Shown here: positions 1 through 8,062 of the stretch, piece by piece
How the letters are laid out: each line of letters begins with the position of its first letter
How positions within the stretch are numbered: the first letter of the stretch is position 1
Origin: DASUXA01 sp036378155
GTDB taxonomy: Bacteria; Actinomycetota; Actinomycetes; Mycobacteriales; Micromonosporaceae
Direction: 5' to 3'
Assembly: GCA_036378155.1 (NCBI GenBank)
Contig: DASUXA010000065.1
Location: 1 to 42,227, forward strand
DNA length: 42,227 nucleotides
Made by a program: the position numbers and the translations under genes
The notes under the pieces: generated by a model
The model's input: only the letters and a program-made list of their open reading frames with translations
Database searches by the model: none
What the model was told of the DNA's origin: nothing

Positions 1-480
1 CGGCAGCTTCGAGGCGTCCAGCGGCAGCCCCTCCTCGCCGCCGGTCAACCCGCCCGGGTCGCGGGCGGTCAGGATCGCGCCGACCTGGGCGAACGCCAGC
101 GTCACCATGGCGAAGGCGATCCCACCGGTACGTAGCGCGACGGCGCCCAGCAGCGCCGCCAGCAAGGTCCCGCCGAGCAGCGCCACGAGCACGGCGAGCC
201 CCAGCGAGAACCCCGCCCTGGTGATCAGGATGTCGGTGCCGTAGACGCCTGCGGCGAAGTACAGGGCATGTCCGAACGACAGCAGCCCGGTGTGCCCGAA
301 CAGCAGGTCGTACCCTGCGGCCAGCCCGCCGAACACGCAGCACAGCGCGAGCAGTTGCAGCGTGCCCGGCAGGTTGACCGCCCCGTCGAAGACGCCCGGA
401 ACGGTCAACGTCGAGTACGGCAGCGCCACGAACACCGCCAGCACCGCGAACGGCAGCAGCCGCGTGATCCGGGTCCTCAT
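1..480 (-). CDS. livM: Branched-chain amino acid ABC transporter permease LivM (C-terminus cut by window edge)
   Basis: Inner-membrane permease half of a LIV-type importer; with LivH it forms the channel for substrate delivered by the LivK lipoprotein. Only the first 160 codons are present because the gene runs off the left edge. The N-terminus reads MRTRITRLLPFAVLAVFV and continues through Ala/Leu/Val-rich membrane segments, with the family's LLFGHTGLLSFGHALYFA stretch near residue 50-70. The ATG at 480 overlaps the livH stop by 4 nt (ATGA), which indicates translational coupling. Order and orientation match a livKGFHM cluster. The family call is firm; the substrate (Leu/Ile/Val or another amino acid or amide) cannot be read from sequence. 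Confidence 0.9.
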   Translation of the reverse strand, partial: MRTRITRLLPFAVLAVFVALPYSTLTVPGVFDGAVNLPGTLQLLALCCVFGGLAAGYDLLFGHTGLLSFGHALYFAAGVYGTDILITRAGFSLGLAVLVALLGGTLLAALLGAVALRTGGIAFAMVTLAFAQVGAILTARDPGGLTGGEEGLPLDASKLP

Positions 481-1373
481 GCGCCCACCCCTCGGGTCAA
501 TCCGGCGATGCCCTGCGGTCGCACCAGCAGTACGACGGCGAGCAGCGCGACCACGCTCATGTCGCCGACGCCCGGCGCGCCGTAGTAGTTGACGAACTGC
601 TGGACCAGCCCGACCACGACCGCTGCGTACGCCGAGCCCGGCACCGAGCCCATCCCGCCGATCACCACGACGATGAACGCGAAGATCAGCAGCGAGCCGC
701 CCTGAGCCGGGGACACCGACCCGAAGTACACCCCGCCGAGCGCCCCGGCGAGCGCGGCAGCCGCCCCGCCCACCGCGAAGACCAGCGTGAACGCCTTACG
801 TACGTCGATACCGAGCGCGGTCACCATCGCGCGGTCCTCGACCCCGGCGCGGATGATCAACCCGTACCGGGTCCACCGCAGCAACGCCAGCAGCGCCAGC
901 AGCACCGCGACCGCCGCGACGATCAGGACCAGACGGTCGTTAGGCACTCCCGCGCCGAGGACGCGGGTGACCTGCTGGGTCCACGTCGGACGGGGGAACG
1001 GGCGCGCGTCCGCGCCCCACACCGCCTGCAGCAGCGCCACCCCGGCAAGCGACAACCCGACCGTGACCAGCACCTGTTCGATCGGTCGCCGGTACAGCGG
1101 GCGGATCAGCACGAGTTCCACCACGGCTCCGACGACCGCGCCGCACAACACCCCGAACGCCACGGCGACGACGAACCCGAAGCCGCCCGGACCGGCGCCC
1201 GGCAGATGAGCCGCCCCCCACCAGGTCGCGTACGCGCCGACCGACAGGAACAGCCCGTGCGCGAAGTTCAGCACGTCCGCCAGACCGAACACCAGCGACA
1301 GTCCGGACGCGACGAGGAAGTACAGCGCGGCAAGGCCCAGCCCGGTCACGGTCAGCAGCACGAAGGTACTCAC
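477..1373 (-). CDS. livH: Branched-chain amino acid ABC transporter permease LivH
   Basis: Second permease subunit of the LIV-type importer, 298 aa, the usual length for LivH. It opens with a membrane segment and carries the typical ALYFLVASGLSLVFGL and LNFAHGLFLSVGAY stretch. About eight hydrophobic segments follow, and the C-terminus has the family's RPQGIAGL-type end. Its start at 1373 overlaps the end of livF by 4 nt and its stop overlaps the livM start by 4 nt, so livF-livH-livM are translationally coupled. No disruption is visible. Confidence 0.93.
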   Translation of the reverse strand: MSTFVLLTVTGLGLAALYFLVASGLSLVFGLADVLNFAHGLFLSVGAYATWWGAAHLPGAGPGGFGFVVAVAFGVLCGAVVGAVVELVLIRPLYRRPIEQVLVTVGLSLAGVALLQAVWGADARPFPRPTWTQQVTRVLGAGVPNDRLVLIVAAVAVLLALLALLRWTRYGLIIRAGVEDRAMVTALGIDVRKAFTLVFAVGGAAAALAGALGGVYFGSVSPAQGGSLLIFAFIVVVIGGMGSVPGSAYAAVVVGLVQQFVNYYGAPGVGDMSVVALLAVVLLVRPQGIAGLTRGVGA

Positions 1374-2134
1374 GCGTGCGCCTTTCCGACGCCCAACAGC
1401 GCCCTGGTCAGATCGGTGTCGGAGAGCAGTTCGGCGGCGTCGCCGGTCCAGGCGACACGCCCGGCGGCAAGCACCACCGCGTCGTCCGCCAACCTGCGGA
1501 CCACCGCGAGGTTCTGTTCGACCAGCAGGATCGGTACCCGTTCCGCGACCCGCTCCAGAACCTCCGCGACCTCGGAGACGACCCTCGGCGCCAAGCCCTT
1601 GGTCGGCTCGTCGATCAGCAGCAGCCGGTTCGGGTTGAGCAGCACCCGCGCGATCGACACCATCTGCTGCTGCCCGCCGGACAGCGTCCCCGCCCGCTGC
1701 CGGGCGCGCTGGCGCAACTCCGGGAACAGGGTGAACACCGTGTCGTAGTCGGGTGTCACGCCGCGCCGCTCAGCCAGCCGCAGATTCTCGGCGACCGTCA
1801 ACCCGGCGAAGACGCAGCGGTCCTCCGGGACGTACCCGAGACCGGAACGGACCAGCGTGTGGGTCGCGGTACCGAGGATGGACCGCTCCCCGAACCGCAC
1901 CGTGCCCGTCGCCGGCACCATGCCGACCAGTCCACGCAGCGTCGTCGTCTTGCCGACCCCGTTGCGACCCAGCAGTACCGTCACGCCGGACGGCGCGACC
2001 GAGAACGACACGCCCTGCAGGATGTGCGACCCGCCGATCCGTACCGACAGGTCCTCGACGCTCAACAGGGACGTCATGGTGCCCCCCGGTTCGCGACTGC
2101 CGGGGCTCCGCTCCGCCGCACCCCTCACGCTCAC
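1370..2134 (-). CDS. livF: Branched-chain amino acid ABC transporter ATP-binding protein LivF
   Basis: Cytoplasmic ATPase of the LIV importer. Visible motifs are Walker A LLGRNGVGKTTT, the ABC signature LSGGQQQM, Walker B LLLIDEP followed by TKGLAP, and the H-loop region ILLVEQN, all typical of LivF. I place the start at the GTG at 2134 because it forms a GTGA overlap with the livG stop and has a GGGGAGGGG ribosome-binding site just upstream. This gives a 19-residue extension before the conserved LLSVEDLSV. An alternative is the ATG at 2077, preceded by a weak GGGGGG, which gives a more standard N-terminus. Confidence 0.9.
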   Translation of the reverse strand: MSVRGAAERSPGSREPGGTMTSLLSVEDLSVRIGGSHILQGVSFSVAPSGVTVLLGRNGVGKTTTLRGLVGMVPATGTVRFGERSILGTATHTLVRSGLGYVPEDRCVFAGLTVAENLRLAERRGVTPDYDTVFTLFPELRQRARQRAGTLSGGQQQMVSIARVLLNPNRLLLIDEPTKGLAPRVVSEVAEVLERVAERVPILLVEQNLAVVRRLADDAVVLAAGRVAWTGDAAELLSDTDLTRALLGVGKAHA

Positions 2135-3000
2135 AGCCCCTCCCCCAGGTACGCCTCCTGCACCACCGCGTCCGCCATCACGACGTCCGGGGTGTCGCAG
2201 ATCAGCAGCGCCCCGTGGTGCATGACGGCGACCCGGTCGGCGAGGTCGAGAACCACGTCCATGTGGTGCTCGACCATGAGAACGCTGCGCGCGGCGTCAC
2301 CACCGCCCAGCCCTCGGATCACCTCGACCAGAGCCGGTACGTCCTCGGCGCTGACCCCCGCCATCGGCTCGTCCAGCAACAGCACGCGCGGCTCGCCGGC
2401 GAGCAGCAGGGCGATCTCCAGCTTGCGTTTCTCGCCGTGCGCCAGGGTGCCGGCGAGCGCCGTCGCCCGGGTGCCGAGGAAAACCTGGTCCAGGATGTAC
2501 CGGGCGCGGTCGGCGACCGTGGCGTCCACGGCGCGACGCCGCCAGATGCGCATCGACCCGCCGAGGTGCGCCTGTACCGCCAGCCGCACGTTCTCCTCGA
2601 CGGTGAGCGAGCCGAACACGGACGACGACTGGAACGTGCGACCGAGCCCGAGCCTCGCCCGCCGGTACGGCGGAAGCGAGGTGATGTCCTCGTCCGCGAG
2701 CAGCACCCTGCCGGCGCTCGCGGCGCGCAGCCCGGAGATCAGGTTGAACAGCGACGTCTTGCCGGCTCCGTTGGGACCGATGACCGCGACGAACTCGCCC
2801 GCGCGCAGATCGAGGCTCACCCGGTCCACGATGGACACCTCGCCGACCCGCCAGGTCAGCTCCTCGGTGCGCAGTACCGGCTGATGGGGGCGTCCCCCAT
2901 GCTGGTCGACCAGCATGGGGGACGCGTGCGACTCCGGGTCGGGACGCGACGGCGGACGCGCCGAGCCGTCACGGTCGCGACGATCGGGGGTGTCGGACAC
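2131..3000 (-). CDS. livG: Branched-chain amino acid ABC transporter ATP-binding protein LivG
   Basis: Partner ATPase of LivF, 289 aa. It has Walker A GPNGAGKTS, the LivG-style signature LAHGEKRKLE, Walker B VLLLDEP followed by MAGVS, the switch VLMVEHHMD and the C-terminal AYLGEG. The GTG at 3000 lies 2 nt past the livK stop and is preceded by AAGGG, so the genes are co-translated. The first ~40 residues before VLRTEELTW are an unusual Arg/Pro/Asp-rich extension, partly encoded by a 36-bp perfect DNA palindrome (2890-2925). An ATG at 2916 inside the palindrome could be an alternative start but has no ribosome-binding site. Confidence 0.9.
   Translation of the reverse strand: MSDTPDRRDRDGSARPPSRPDPESHASPMLVDQHGGRPHQPVLRTEELTWRVGEVSIVDRVSLDLRAGEFVAVIGPNGAGKTSLFNLISGLRAASAGRVLLADEDITSLPPYRRARLGLGRTFQSSSVFGSLTVEENVRLAVQAHLGGSMRIWRRRAVDATVADRARYILDQVFLGTRATALAGTLAHGEKRKLEIALLLAGEPRVLLLDEPMAGVSAEDVPALVEVIRGLGGGDAARSVLMVEHHMDVVLDLADRVAVMHHGALLICDTPDVVMADAVVQEAYLGEGL
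2890..2925. repeat. 36-bp perfect palindrome inside livG
   Basis: Positions 2890-2907 are the exact reverse complement of 2908-2925, centred on GTCGAC, with no spacer. The sequence lies in the non-conserved N-terminal extension of livG, so the protein can tolerate it. Its arms contain CCCCCATG/CATGGGGG. A similar G5-CATG-C5 core occurs in the palindrome at 30554-30593. It could be a mobile palindromic repeat, an attenuating hairpin between livK and the livG core, or a protein-binding site; the sequence does not decide. Confidence 0.85.
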
Positions 3001-3002
3001 CG

Positions 3003-4196
3003 TCAGCCCTTCATCTGTACGACCGGCGGAGCGGTGTCCTGCGGGTCGAGCGCCTTGACCAGGACCGGCTTGCCGTTGTCGAACTTCGCCTGGAACATCG
3101 GCTGCAGCATCGCGTGGTCCTCGGCGCGAACGGTCATCTTGCCCTTGACCGAGTCGAAGGTGTACCCCTCGAGCGCCTTGACCATCTTGTCGACGTCGTC
3201 GCCGCCCTGCTGTACCGCGTGGACGATCATCTGGGCGGCGGCGAACCCGTCCGGGTGGAACAGGTCGGTCTGTCCGCCGGGTACCGCCTGGCGCAGCGCC
3301 TTGGTCGCGTCGTTGTCGGTCGCCCCGTCGAAGTAGTGGGCGAGCAGCGACACCTTGCTACCGGCGGCGCCGAAGATCGGCCACGAGGCGCGGATGTCCA
3401 GCCCGGTGACGACCGTGGTGGAGCCGAGCACACCCTGCTGGTCGAGCGAGGTCCACATCGCCGAGGCGGTGGTACCGGCCCAGGCGACGAACAGCAGATC
3501 CGGCTTGAGGTTCTTCGCCTGGGTGGCGAACGGGGTGAAGTCGGTGGCGGACGCCGGCACCAGTACCGGGGTCACCGTCGCGCCCTTCAGCACCGCCTGG
3601 ACCGCCGCGACGTTCGCCTTGCCGAACGCCGAGTCCTGCGCGAACACCACGACCTTCTTGCCGTTCGCGTCGCCCATGAACGACTTGGCGGTCAGCACGT
3701 CCTGGTACGACTGACGGCCGGAGCGGAACGTGTACCGGTTGATCCCGGTGATCCCGTCGGTCGCGGCGGGGCCGGAGATGAACAGCACCTTGTTCTGCGC
3801 GGCGAGCGGAGCCACCTGCAGCGCGACACCGGACGCGGTGGACCCGGCGAGGATCTTGACACCCTTGCCGATCAGGTCCTTCGCCGCGGACACCGCCTTC
3901 TGCGGGTCGCCCGCGTCGTCCATCTCGGTCACCTCGACCGGACGCTTGCCGATCTTGTTGGTGCCGCCGGTGGCGTACGCCAGCCCGGCCTTGAAGCCTT
4001 CCTCGTACTGCTTGCCGTAGCTGGCCAGCACGCCGGTCTGGGAGTACACCAGTCCGACCTTGACCGGGGTCGTGTCGCCGCCGCTGTCGCCGGTGGCGGC
4101 CTTCTGCGGGCTGCCGCACCCGGAGGCGAACGCCGCCACTACCGCTAAGCCCGCAGCGGCGATCAGTACCCGCCGCGGGGCGCCTGCTCCACCCAT
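3003..4196 (-). CDS. livK: Branched-chain amino acid ABC transporter substrate-binding lipoprotein LivK-like
   Basis: Extracytoplasmic receptor of the LIV importer, periplasmic-binding-protein class I fold, 397 aa. A lipoprotein signal peptide ends in the lipobox ASGC (Cys27), so the protein is anchored to the outer face of the membrane. The mature part opens with VKVGLVYSQTGVLASYG and contains VVVFAQDSAFGKANVAAVQ and similar Leu/Ile/Val-binding-protein segments. I chose the ATG at 4196 over the adjacent GTG at 4199 because GAGAGG is correctly spaced for the ATG. It is first in the operon, and the 230 bp upstream should hold the promoter, though I see no convincing -10/-35 pair. Confidence 0.92.
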   Translation of the reverse strand: MGGAGAPRRVLIAAAGLAVVAAFASGCGSPQKAATGDSGGDTTPVKVGLVYSQTGVLASYGKQYEEGFKAGLAYATGGTNKIGKRPVEVTEMDDAGDPQKAVSAAKDLIGKGVKILAGSTASGVALQVAPLAAQNKVLFISGPAATDGITGINRYTFRSGRQSYQDVLTAKSFMGDANGKKVVVFAQDSAFGKANVAAVQAVLKGATVTPVLVPASATDFTPFATQAKNLKPDLLFVAWAGTTASAMWTSLDQQGVLGSTTVVTGLDIRASWPIFGAAGSKVSLLAHYFDGATDNDATKALRQAVPGGQTDLFHPDGFAAAQMIVHAVQQGGDDVDKMVKALEGYTFDSVKGKMTVRAEDHAMLQPMFQAKFDNGKPVLVKALDPQDTAPPVVQMKG

Positions 4197-4426
4197 CACG
4201 CCTCTCTTCCACTAGCTGCCGTCCGGGACACGCTAGGAGTGAGGTGAGGCACGCACTATGTGGAGCGCGTCCATAAGTCGGGGTGACGAGATGGAGAAGC
4301 GAGCCAGGCGACGCGTCGCGGTACCGCCGGGACAGCCCGGCGACGCGCCGCAGTTGTCCGCCGCCACCACGATCACGGCGCCGGCGATGTGCGCCGGGCA
4401 TATCGACCGGTCTCAGCCGGTACCGA

Positions 4427-4936
4427 TCACCGCCGGCGGCTGCCCTCGCGGAGCCGGTCACGCCCGGAGATCACCGCCGCGGCGGTCTCCTCCGCCCGCG
4501 CCGCCCGCCTCGCCAACTGCCGCATCCGCCGCTCTTCCAGGGCGTCCGTGTGCAGCGCGATCCACAGGCAGATCGCGGCGAGCGGCAGCTCGACGAGAAC
4601 CGCGAGCAGCACGGACGCGACAAGATCGGGCATCGGCGTGGTACTGACGTCGAACCACGCGTCGATGGCGAGCGTGGTCGCGGTCGCGCTGGCGACGATC
4701 TCCAGCCGGCGACTGCCCCGCCACGCGAGGTACGCGGTGAGCCCCAACAGGACCACCAGCCCGATGTCGAAGCCGACCCACGCCCCCCGGTAGTGGACGG
4801 TGGTGGTACGCGCGGGCAGAGTCATCGCCAGATACGCGATCCAGGGCACGGTCAGCAGGGCGAGCACCACGAAGGTCGGCGCCACCCAACGCGGTACGAC
4901 CTTGATCCTGAGCGCCCGATCGACCGGATCCGACAC
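4427..4936 (-). CDS. Hypothetical four-helix membrane protein
   Basis: No family recognised. The protein is about 169 aa. After a short basic N-terminus it has four hydrophobic segments (VAPTFVVLALLTVPWIAYLAM, VGFDIGLVVLLGLTAYLAW, LEIVASATATTLAIDAWF and LVASVLLAVLVELPLAAICLW as approximate cores) and a charged C-terminal tail rich in Arg and Glu (EERRMRQLARRAARAEE). The start is uncertain: GTG at 4936 gives VSDPVDRAL, while GTG at 4966 adds ten residues; neither has a clear ribosome-binding site. It stands alone, downstream of a decayed SDR gene on the same strand. Confidence 0.6.
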   Translation of the reverse strand: MSDPVDRALRIKVVPRWVAPTFVVLALLTVPWIAYLAMTLPARTTTVHYRGAWVGFDIGLVVLLGLTAYLAWRGSRRLEIVASATATTLAIDAWFDVSTTPMPDLVASVLLAVLVELPLAAICLWIALHTDALEERRMRQLARRAARAEETAAAVISGRDRLREGSRRR

Positions 4937-5007
4937 CCCACCCACGGTATCGGTACCGCCACACACAGGCGACCGTCACCGCGGCGCTGGGACGACCGTC
5001 ACCCCCG

Positions 5008-5250
5008 TCACCGCCCGAACACGCTGCCGCCGTTGACGCCGAGCACCTGACCGGTCGCATACCCGGGCGAGATCACGTTCACCGTGATCCCGTCCGGACC
5101 GAGTTCCCTCGCCAGGTCGTACGCCCAGCCGTGCAGCGCCGCCTTGGCCGCGGAGTACGAGCCGGCGGCGCCGCGCTGCGCCACGATCGCGACCGTCGAC
5201 GACCGCCTTCCCGATGCCGGTACCGCCCCCGCTGACCCCCGCGAACCGTT
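5008..5250 (-). pseudogene. Short-chain dehydrogenase/reductase remnant with internal deletions
   Basis: Read on the minus strand, one frame gives VSGGGTGIGKAVV, the NAD(P)-binding TGxxxGIG motif of SDRs, right at the start. A one-base frame change then gives STVAIVAQRGAAG-SYSAAKAAL, which contains the catalytic YxxxK, followed by LGPDGITVNVISPGYA. That is fused directly to TGQVLGVNGGSVFGR, the usual C-terminal end. About 100-130 residues are missing between the nucleotide-binding and catalytic motifs, and about 40 before the C-terminus. The gene is dead, and only the conserved islands survive. It is probably a FabG-like reductase remnant. Confidence 0.75.
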
Positions 5251-5332
5251 CCACGGCTGTCAACCTCAGCGGCCCGGACCGGACGGACCCGGCCTGGGCA
5301 GGGCATGATGTCGACGGACGAAGGGAGTGCCG

Positions 5333-6412
5333 ATGCGTTTCGCCGTCAGTCAGGTGCTCGACGCGATGGAACACCGCGTGAGCACCGACCCACTCCTGGT
5401 CGGGGCGGTACTCGACCTCGGGGAGATCGTCCGGCTCGCTGATCTCGACGGCGGCAGGCAGGCGAACGTGCTGCGGCTCGGGCACGTCATCGACGCGCTC
5501 GGCAGGCACCTGTCCGACAGTACGGTCGCGGTGTTCGCGGTCGCCGACCGCGCGCTGCTGTCCGACATCGAACTGAGCTCCAACGAGCGCATGGTGATGC
5601 GGCGCTGGTCGGACGACGGTCTGATCGAGGTACTGCCGAACGGCGGTCCCCCGGCGGGCGCACGGGTCACCGAGGTCTCCGCGCTGACCGGGCTGCCGGT
5701 GCTCAGCCGGGACGCGCGGTACGGCGGGCACCGGCTGGTACCGATGGCTGCCCCGGGCGGCGCGACGCTGACACCCGCCGCCGTGGGCGCCGCGCCGGCC
5801 CGCCCGCCCGCGCACGTCGCCGCCCTGCTCGCCCGACAGTGGCGCTGCTCCGAACCGGACTGCCCCGGCTTCGGGCAGTACCGGTCCGCCGCCCAGCCGC
5901 CGCCGCAGTTCCGGGGCGGCACGCCGGTGTGCCCCCGGCACGGGCAGCCGCTCGCCGACGCCGGACCCCGCCCGCCCGCGCTCGCCGTGACCGCGCGGAT
6001 CGACGGTGTGGCGCAGGTACGGTTCCCGGTCACCGCCGCTCAGCCGGTCGCCGTGGGTCGCGCGCCGGACGAGCCGGACGGCGTACAACTCGGTCCGCAC
6101 CTGAACGACGAGGCGGTCCGCCGGGTCAGCCGCAGCCACGCGCACCTGGAACTGCGTGGCGAGCAGTTGATGGTGACCGACAACAGCACGAACGGCACGA
6201 CCGTCCTCGCCAGGTCCGGCCCGGACGCCGCCCCACGGCGGATCACGCTCACCCGCGGTCAGCCGTACCTGCTGAGCGAGTGGGACACCGTGCTGCTGCA
6301 CGACAGCGTGGAACTCGGACGCGCCGACCGGTGGACCGGGCACTCCGGCGCGCAGCCGACCTCGGTGCTCGCCGACGCGCCGACCATGGCGATCCGGGTA
6401 CCGCGCGGCTGA
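5333..6412 (+). CDS. PIN-like / zinc-knuckle / FHA domain fusion protein
   Basis: 359 aa, cytoplasmic. The C-terminal third is a forkhead-associated domain that binds phosphothreonine peptides: GR at 242-243, SRSH at 266-269 and NSTNG at 284-288. The middle has a C-x4-C and C-x2-H set (Cys172, Cys177, Cys200, His203) that could hold a zinc ion. The first ~130 residues alternate predicted strands and helices with acidic residues in AVLDLGEI (Asp28), FAVADRALL (Asp72) and PVLSRDARYG (Asp127). This resembles a PIN/NYN nuclease fold, but that part is inference. The start is the ATG at 5333, preceded by AAGGGAG; GTG 5327 is too close to that site. The DUF488 gene follows 20 nt later on the same strand. 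Confidence 0.75.
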   Translation: MRFAVSQVLDAMEHRVSTDPLLVGAVLDLGEIVRLADLDGGRQANVLRLGHVIDALGRHLSDSTVAVFAVADRALLSDIELSSNERMVMRRWSDDGLIEVLPNGGPPAGARVTEVSALTGLPVLSRDARYGGHRLVPMAAPGGATLTPAAVGAAPARPPAHVAALLARQWRCSEPDCPGFGQYRSAAQPPPQFRGGTPVCPRHGQPLADAGPRPPALAVTARIDGVAQVRFPVTAAQPVAVGRAPDEPDGVQLGPHLNDEAVRRVSRSHAHLELRGEQLMVTDNSTNGTTVLARSGPDAAPRRITLTRGQPYLLSEWDTVLLHDSVELGRADRWTGHSGAQPTSVLADAPTMAIRVPRG

Positions 6413-6431
6413 CCGGCGCGACAATGACCGC

Positions 6432-6779
6432 ATGGTCAGGGTGAAGCGGGTGTACGAGGATCCGGCGCCCGACGACGGGCAGCGGGTGCTGGTGGACCGG
6501 CTGTGGCCGCGCGGGCTGCGCCGCGACGGCGCGAACCTGGACGAGTGGCTGCGGGACGTCGCGCCGTCGACCGAGCTGCGCCGCTGGTACGGGCACGACC
6601 CGCAGCGGTTCGACGAGTTCGCCCGGCGGTACCGCACCGAACTGCGCGACCGGACGCACGCCGAGGCGCTGCGCGACCTGCGCGATCGGGCGAAGTCGGG
6701 GCACCTGACGTTGCTGACCGCGACCCGCGAGGTCGACATCAGCGCGGCACGGGTGCTCGCCGACGTACTCGACGGGTGA
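6432..6779 (+). CDS. DUF488 family protein
   Basis: 115 aa, the normal size for the short DUF488 family. Diagnostic features are the N-terminal VKRVYEDPAPDDGQRVLVDR, then LWPRGLRRD, the LRRWYGHDPQRFDEFARRY stretch and LTLLTATREVDISAARVL near the end. The biochemical role of this family is not settled. The ATG at 6432 is 20 nt after the FHA-protein stop, so the two are probably co-transcribed. It converges with the peptidase gene that ends at 6838. Confidence 0.85.
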   Translation: MVRVKRVYEDPAPDDGQRVLVDRLWPRGLRRDGANLDEWLRDVAPSTELRRWYGHDPQRFDEFARRYRTELRDRTHAEALRDLRDRAKSGHLTLLTATREVDISAARVLADVLDG

Positions 6780-6795
6780 GCGGGCACGCGTCAGG

Positions 6796-6814
6796 GGACC
6801 CGCGCGGCGGGTCC
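6796..6814. terminator. Candidate bidirectional terminator
   Basis: An 8-bp GC-rich stem (GGACCCGC / GCGGGTCC) with a 3-nt loop lies between two convergent genes. There is no T-tract, which is common in high-GC actinobacteria. Support is position and structure only. Confidence 0.4.
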
Positions 6815-6837
6815 GCGACGTCGGCGGCGACGCGCCG

Positions 6838-7848
6838 TCACACCACCGACAGGTGGACGTGGTTCATGTGGTCGCCCGACGGGGTGCCGTCGCCGGAGTA
6901 CGCGCGCCAGCCGATGCCGGGCATCCAGATCTGCTTGTACCAGATGACATAAAGCACGCCGAGCTGGTTGCAGTTCGCCAGGAACCAGGCGGCGAGCCGG
7001 TCGCCGTACGCCTTGTCGGCTCCGTACGCCACGCCTCCGAAGCCGTTCGGCGCGGCGGCGAAGTCACACGCCCGACCCTTCGGATGCTCGCCCGAGCCGC
7101 CGGAGCGCCAGCAGGCGGTGTAGTGGGTGAAGCCGGCGAGTCGCGCCTCCTGGTACGCGTGCAGGGTGCGCGGGGTCAGGCAGCCGGACGTCGTCGGGTC
7201 CGGTACCGAGCAACTTTCGGGTGGCCAGCTACCGTCCGGGTTGCGCGGCGCGGGCGAGGCGGTCACCCGACCGCCGCTGAACCCGGCGCTCGCCCCGCCG
7301 GCGAGTGCGGCGAGCGCCTTCTCCGCGTCCTTCTTCCGCTTCTCGACGTCGGCGAGTTGCGCCCGTTCAAGCTTCTCAGCCTGGTCGAGTGCGGTCTTGG
7401 CAGCGTCGAGTTCGGACTGCGCGCGGTGCAGCCGGGCGAGGATCTCGTTCTGGCGCTGAAGCTGCGTCTCCAGCGACAACGCCCGCTCGAGGAACGAATC
7501 GGGCGAACCACTGTCGAGCAGGGTGGAGATGGCGCCGATCCGACCGCCCTTGTACGCCTCGACGGCGAGAGCGCCCGCCTGCTCGCTGGCGATGGCGAGT
7601 TTCAGGTCGAGGGTGCGGGCCTGGGCGGCGAGGTCGGACTGCCGGTGCCGGGTGGTGTCCAGCCGTGCCTTGGCGTCGTTGTACGCCCGAGCCGCCTCGT
7701 CCAGCTTCGCGCGAAGCGAACTGCCGGAGGTCGCCCCGTCGGGATCGGCGCCCGGCGCTGCCGCGCCGGGCGCCCCGGCGACCATGACCAACGCGAGCAC
7801 CACGGTGGTCAGCAGGGTGAACCGCTGACGAGCCGACCTTGACGTCAC
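6838..7848 (-). CDS. Secreted coiled-coil protein with M15-like peptidase domain
   Basis: 336 aa from the GTG at 7848. The N-terminal signal peptide (LLTTVVLALVMVAGAPGAAAPG) is followed by a long heptad-rich coiled coil at about residues 45-185 (Lys/Arg/Ala/Glu-rich), then a Pro-rich linker and a C-terminal domain. That domain contains SGEHPKGRACDF and, near the end, GDHMNHVHLSVV. The H-x6-D and HxH arrangement is the zinc-binding set of the D,D-carboxypeptidase (M15/ARB_07466-like) fold. It is probably exported to act on, or bind, peptidoglycan. Coiled coil plus cell-wall hydrolase domain resembles the NlpC/RipA-type architecture but with a different catalytic domain. It is divergent from the phosphatase at 8063. 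Confidence 0.82.
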   Translation of the reverse strand: MTSRSARQRFTLLTTVVLALVMVAGAPGAAAPGADPDGATSGSSLRAKLDEAARAYNDAKARLDTTRHRQSDLAAQARTLDLKLAIASEQAGALAVEAYKGGRIGAISTLLDSGSPDSFLERALSLETQLQRQNEILARLHRAQSELDAAKTALDQAEKLERAQLADVEKRKKDAEKALAALAGGASAGFSGGRVTASPAPRNPDGSWPPESCSVPDPTTSGCLTPRTLHAYQEARLAGFTHYTACWRSGGSGEHPKGRACDFAAAPNGFGGVAYGADKAYGDRLAAWFLANCNQLGVLYVIWYKQIWMPGIGWRAYSGDGTPSGDHMNHVHLSVV

Positions 7849-8062
7849 GCCACCACCCGCCTTCCGCCGAGCCGGGAACCATTCGCGAACCGCCGGTCAG
7901 CGTAGCGGACCGGGCCGCCCGGACGCCCGCTCGCCGAGCGCACTGTGGACGGACCCGCGACCGCCGCGTGAGGTACCCGGCAACTCGGCGCAGCACACTC
8001 GGACATCGGGCGGTAGCCGCGCGGCTGTCGCCGGGTACCAGGGAAAGTGAGAGGCTGGACGG

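Noticed and set aside
1376..3336. Long plus-strand open frames antisense to the liv genes
   Set aside because: They are Arg/Pro/His-rich translations with no family motifs, opposite clearly coding liv genes; shadows of high GC content.
4976..6787. A 603-codon minus-strand open frame
   Set aside because: It is antisense to the FHA and DUF488 genes; only its last part touches the SDR remnant, in the wrong frame.
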